Assembly (NCBI RefSeq): GCF_021354595.1
Contig: NZ_JADWYJ010000006.1
Span: 1 to 64,000 of the forward strand
Length of the DNA stretch: 64,000 nt
Origin: Maribellus sp. CM-23
GTDB taxonomy: Bacteria > Bacteroidota > Bacteroidia > Bacteroidales > Prolixibacteraceae
Direction: 5' to 3'
Shown: piece after piece, positions 61,188 to 64,000 of the stretch
Layout: every line of letters starts with the position of its first letter
Position numbering within the stretch: the stretch's first letter is position 1
Translations under genes and position numbers: made by a program
The notes under the pieces: model-generated
What the model was told of the DNA's origin: nothing
Seen by the model: only the letters and a program-made list of their open reading frames with translations
Database searches by the model: none

Positions 61188-62537
61188 ATGAAAAGTATAA
61201 AAATAAATACGAAAATATTTTCCAATATCGTGATACTGATATTGGTGACAGTGGTCCTGTTTACTGGCTGTAACGATTATCTGGCTCCGGAACCTTATGT
61301 AAAGAACCCGGAAGTGCCACCTGCTTTGCAAAGTACTAATGTTACCAATATAAGTGGTGGCGCTAAAATCGAATTTGAATTACCCAAAGGAGTGGATGAT
61401 CTGTTATATGTTAAAGCTAGTTATCTAAGAAACGGTAAAACCGTTGAAACAAAAGCTTCAAGGTATGACAATTCATTGTATGTGCAGGGCTTAAGAGACA
61501 CATCCAAAACAGTGGAAGTTGAGTTAGTAGTCGGTAACAACAGTGGAAAAGAGTCGGCTCCAACCTTTGTGCAGGTAAAGCCCCTGGCTGCTTCTATCGA
61601 TGTTGCAGTAAAGACAATGCTTGTAGAAGAAACGTTCGGTGGAGTTCGACTTCGGTGGGATAATCCAACACTGGCTGCTACAATTGTAAAGGTATATAGT
61701 GTAGGTGTTACCGAATTTGGAGGTGATTCCGTTTTAACAGAGGTTTTCTCCGAAGATACCAAGCTTATACGTCCTGATTATAAAATCCGCGGAGAAATTA
61801 TTGGCGGCTACGATTCAATTCCAACCCAGTTTGGATTCCAGTTTAAGGATATTTTTGGGAATCAGACCGATACCATATTCTTGATAAAAACTCCTATTTA
61901 CGAACGGTATCTGCAACCAGTTGCAACAGGTATTTTCCCATTTAAAGGTATAAGCGTGCATAGTGCAACATTGGCCGCTCAGGATCCAACCTTAACGTGG
62001 GATGGTCCTAACTGGGGCGACAGGGCATCGTATAAATTGTGGGACGGAAAATGGAACACAAACCCGGATGCCTATTGGGCTGTAGCACACGATGTGAATA
62101 ACCTTGGTGGTGAAGAAGCATTTAAAAATAAGAAAAGTGCATTTGTTACCATAGATCTTCAACAACCTTCCAAATTGAGTAGATATAAACTTTACGGGCT
62201 CAAGAATAAGCAATATGTTTACAATGAATCGGCTCCAAGAAAATGGAGAATTTGGGTGACACCAGATTTGACGGAAGAGGAAGCGAAGAATTGGGGGCCG
62301 GATTCAAACTGGGAAGTGGCGCACGATTTTACGGTACCTGCTCCTCTTGACGGGAAAATTGCTCATGATGTAACAGATTCAGATTATAAAACCTGGAATA
62401 TGGGCTGGGAACATGATCTTTCTATCCAAGTAACATATCCTGTGCGTTTTCTGAGGCTTGAAGTTTATGAAGCATGGACCAGTGCAGTAGGTGGTGGTGC
62501 AACAGGAGAATTAGAGGTTTATGGAGCCCCAGAATAA
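61188..62537 (+). CDS. DUF4959/DUF5126/DUF5000 surface lipoprotein of PUL C
   Basis: A 449-residue lipoprotein (lipobox LFTGC, Cys28) with the three-module pattern of the PUL A protein at 4653-5930. DUF4959 is at about 30-135 (PPALQSTNVTNISGGAKIEF, ending in FVQVKPLAAS). DUF5126 is at about 136-240 (RLRWDNP-type strands, FGFQFKDIFGNQTDTIF). A DUF5000 discoidin-like domain (about 255-449) has TIDLQQPSKLSRYKLYGLKN and the WRIWVTPDLTEEEAK insert. It is likely a surface glycan-binding protein of the PUL C complex, with no catalytic motif visible. It is 30 bases after susD and 123 bases before the next lipoprotein gene. Confidence 0.85.
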   Translation: MKSIKINTKIFSNIVILILVTVVLFTGCNDYLAPEPYVKNPEVPPALQSTNVTNISGGAKIEFELPKGVDDLLYVKASYLRNGKTVETKASRYDNSLYVQGLRDTSKTVEVELVVGNNSGKESAPTFVQVKPLAASIDVAVKTMLVEETFGGVRLRWDNPTLAATIVKVYSVGVTEFGGDSVLTEVFSEDTKLIRPDYKIRGEIIGGYDSIPTQFGFQFKDIFGNQTDTIFLIKTPIYERYLQPVATGIFPFKGISVHSATLAAQDPTLTWDGPNWGDRASYKLWDGKWNTNPDAYWAVAHDVNNLGGEEAFKNKKSAFVTIDLQQPSKLSRYKLYGLKNKQYVYNESAPRKWRIWVTPDLTEEEAKNWGPDSNWEVAHDFTVPAPLDGKIAHDVTDSDYKTWNMGWEHDLSIQVTYPVRFLRLEVYEAWTSAVGGGATGELEVYGAPE

Positions 62538-62660
62538 TATATTAACAGACTGGTTAATATACTATTGTATTATAAGTACAGGCAAGTTATTCCAACAAAA
62601 ATAAATGTGTCTATACCTTAAATAATTTAACAGGAAAGTATATAACTCGTTGGATTAAAA

Positions 62661-64000
62661 ATGAAAAAGATGAAAAGAATATTAATATTTATAATAATCA
62701 TTTCAGCATTTATGGCATGCGAAGATGTCAATGAAATGCATGAAAAGTACTTACGGGAAGGTTCTCCGATTTATGCCGGTAAAATTGATAGCTTGTCTTG
62801 TTTCTCAGGATATTACAGGGTGAAGGCTTCGGTATTTCCCTCAATTGACGTGAACAGAAAAGAATTTCGGATTTACTGGAATAATTTCAACGACTCTGTC
62901 GTTTTTTCATACGATGCATCGTATTTTAATGCAGATAACGGCAGATATGAGGTAATCGTTGAAGGTTTTGAGTCCCAAAAGATAGAAGGTTACACTACTC
63001 TGACTTTTGTAAATTTCGATCAACAGGGAAATAAATCTCGTAAAACAGAATCTACGGTTCTGATTTACGGAGATGATTATGCAACGGGGATACTAAACCA
63101 GGGATCAGCTGGATTCGATGGTCAGTTTCTCAACTTTACTCACAGAAACAATGCAGTTGGATTGTTGGCAGAGTACACCACAAACGAAGGCACGCAGAGT
63201 ACAGTGAAGTTTAACGGAGAGGTAGAAAAATTAAAAATTATTGGGCTTGATCCTGATTTGCCTGATTTTAAAAGTGGTACAAAAGTAAAATTTAAAACTA
63301 TGTATCATTTGGAGCAAAGCGATATAGACTCAATATATGCAGGTAATTTCAGTGAAACAGATCCCATAGTTTTGCCTGATCCGATAATTGTAGATTCGAT
63401 TGTCAACAAATACGGGTATGCAGAAGACTTCAATATTCCGGTTAAAGTATACGAAGGGGAAACCTTTGCTTCTGTGTCTGATCAATCCTGGTGTACAATT
63501 ACAGCAGATAATGAATCAGGAAACATACAGGTTTCCATTGAAGAAAATGTTTCCGGTTCGCGGACAGCAACAATCACTGTTAATGTAGTGGGAAAAACTG
63601 GTCCTGATTTTACCAAAGAAATCAAGGTTATTCAGTCGGATGCAACAAAACTGGAAGACACGAAATCTGGTTGGACTAAAGTTTCACTTTCAGATGAAAA
63701 CTGGGAAGTTGTATCGGGCTGGGGAACAGAAAATCTGTGGAATGGTAGCTTGGCAGAACCGGGATACCACACGAAAGCTGCAGTCCCTACACCGCTTCTT
63801 ATTAGTGTAAATTTTGGCAAATCTTTATTGATTGATGGTCTTGAGATTGTTCCTCGTCAACGTTACGTGAAAAATCCTGAAGTCTTTGAAGTTTGGGTAT
63901 CGAATACCGAAAACGAAGTTGGTGTAGACAGGTATTCTGACGAATGGGAAACAAAAGCTGTAGAAGCTGGATGGGCCAAGATAAAAACAGTTGACTGGAC
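62661..64000 (+). CDS. DUF4998-BACON-discoidin-like lipoprotein, cut by the window end
   Basis: An open frame of 446 codons runs from the ATG at 62661 to the window edge without a stop. It encodes a lipoprotein (lipobox AFMAC, Cys20) starting EDVNEMHEKYLREGSPIYAG, the opening of DUF4998 proteins. The central part (about 260-325) looks like a BACON domain (FASVSDQSWCTITADNESGN, ending TATITVNVVG). After that comes a discoidin-like module (about 335 onward, LWNGSLAEPGYHTKAAVPTP, ISVNFGKSLLIDGLEIVPRQ). It matches the position of the 546-residue protein in PUL A but has a different domain layout, since that protein shows no BACON. Probable surface glycan-binding protein of PUL C; the C-terminal end is missing from the window. 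Confidence 0.8.
   Translation, partial: MKKMKRILIFIIIISAFMACEDVNEMHEKYLREGSPIYAGKIDSLSCFSGYYRVKASVFPSIDVNRKEFRIYWNNFNDSVVFSYDASYFNADNGRYEVIVEGFESQKIEGYTTLTFVNFDQQGNKSRKTESTVLIYGDDYATGILNQGSAGFDGQFLNFTHRNNAVGLLAEYTTNEGTQSTVKFNGEVEKLKIIGLDPDLPDFKSGTKVKFKTMYHLEQSDIDSIYAGNFSETDPIVLPDPIIVDSIVNKYGYAEDFNIPVKVYEGETFASVSDQSWCTITADNESGNIQVSIEENVSGSRTATITVNVVGKTGPDFTKEIKVIQSDATKLEDTKSGWTKVSLSDENWEVVSGWGTENLWNGSLAEPGYHTKAAVPTPLLISVNFGKSLLIDGLEIVPRQRYVKNPEVFEVWVSNTENEVGVDRYSDEWETKAVEAGWAKIKTVDW

Overview
The window looks like a chromosomal segment of a free-living or marine/gut-type Bacteroidota, most like the Marinilabiliales/Prolixibacteraceae group (inference from gene style, not from a search). The reasons are three SusC/SusD pairs, FecR/ECF-sigma regulation, DUF4959/DUF5000/DUF4998 surface lipoproteins, GH92, Bacteroidota-type TAnnTTTG -7 promoter boxes and almost no Shine-Dalgarno sequences. 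About 33 full-length protein genes are supported, plus one 21-codon leader peptide and two genes cut by the window edges. No rRNA, tRNA or CRISPR array was seen.

Layout. 1-120: the end of an IS3-like insertion sequence. 365-13311 (minus): a polysaccharide utilization locus (PUL A) in transcription order ECF sigma, FecR anti-sigma, SusC with STN domain, SusD, DUF4959/5000 lipoprotein, DUF4998 lipoprotein, then a GH92 alpha-mannosidase with its own promoter. 13636-17649 (plus): two DUF3857/transglutaminase-like secreted proteins, the first without the catalytic residues. 17724-27050 (minus): a second SusC/SusD pair (PUL B, no STN domain) and two large exported proteins I cannot place in a known enzyme family. 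Divergent from it, 27453-30002 (plus), lies an unusual one-piece membrane regulator: signal peptide, LamG-like domain, kelch-like propeller, one membrane helix, then a cytoplasmic winged helix plus BTAD-type helical domain. 30066-35345: a fused 2-oxoacid dehydrogenase E1, a parallel beta-helix lipoprotein (GH141-like) and a YD-repeat-like lipoprotein.

35418-42595 (minus): a leucine operon, leuA-leuC-(four-helix-bundle gene)-leuD-leuA2-leuB. It is preceded by a complete ribosome-mediated attenuator: a leader peptide with five Ile and five Leu codons, an antiterminator hairpin and a Rho-independent terminator. The mixed Ile/Leu codons fit an operon whose second synthase could feed isoleucine synthesis through citramalate. 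42948-51166 (minus): a housekeeping cluster guaB, three SurA/parvulin-type periplasmic folding factors, a MoxR ATPase and an OstA/LptA-like protein. 51473-53380 (plus): recQ.

53815-64000 (plus): a third locus (PUL C) with the same gene order as PUL A (ECF sigma, FecR, STN-SusC, SusD, DUF4959/5000, DUF4998-type lipoprotein). It is visibly more AT-rich and runs off the window. PULs A and C appear to be paralogous sigma/anti-sigma loci in which a SusC occupied by its glycan would signal through FecR to the sigma factor. PUL B instead appears to use the membrane-bound winged-helix regulator. The points most worth follow-up are the leu attenuator, the LamG-kelch-winged-helix regulator with a direct-repeat candidate operator, and the two unassigned exported proteins of PUL B.
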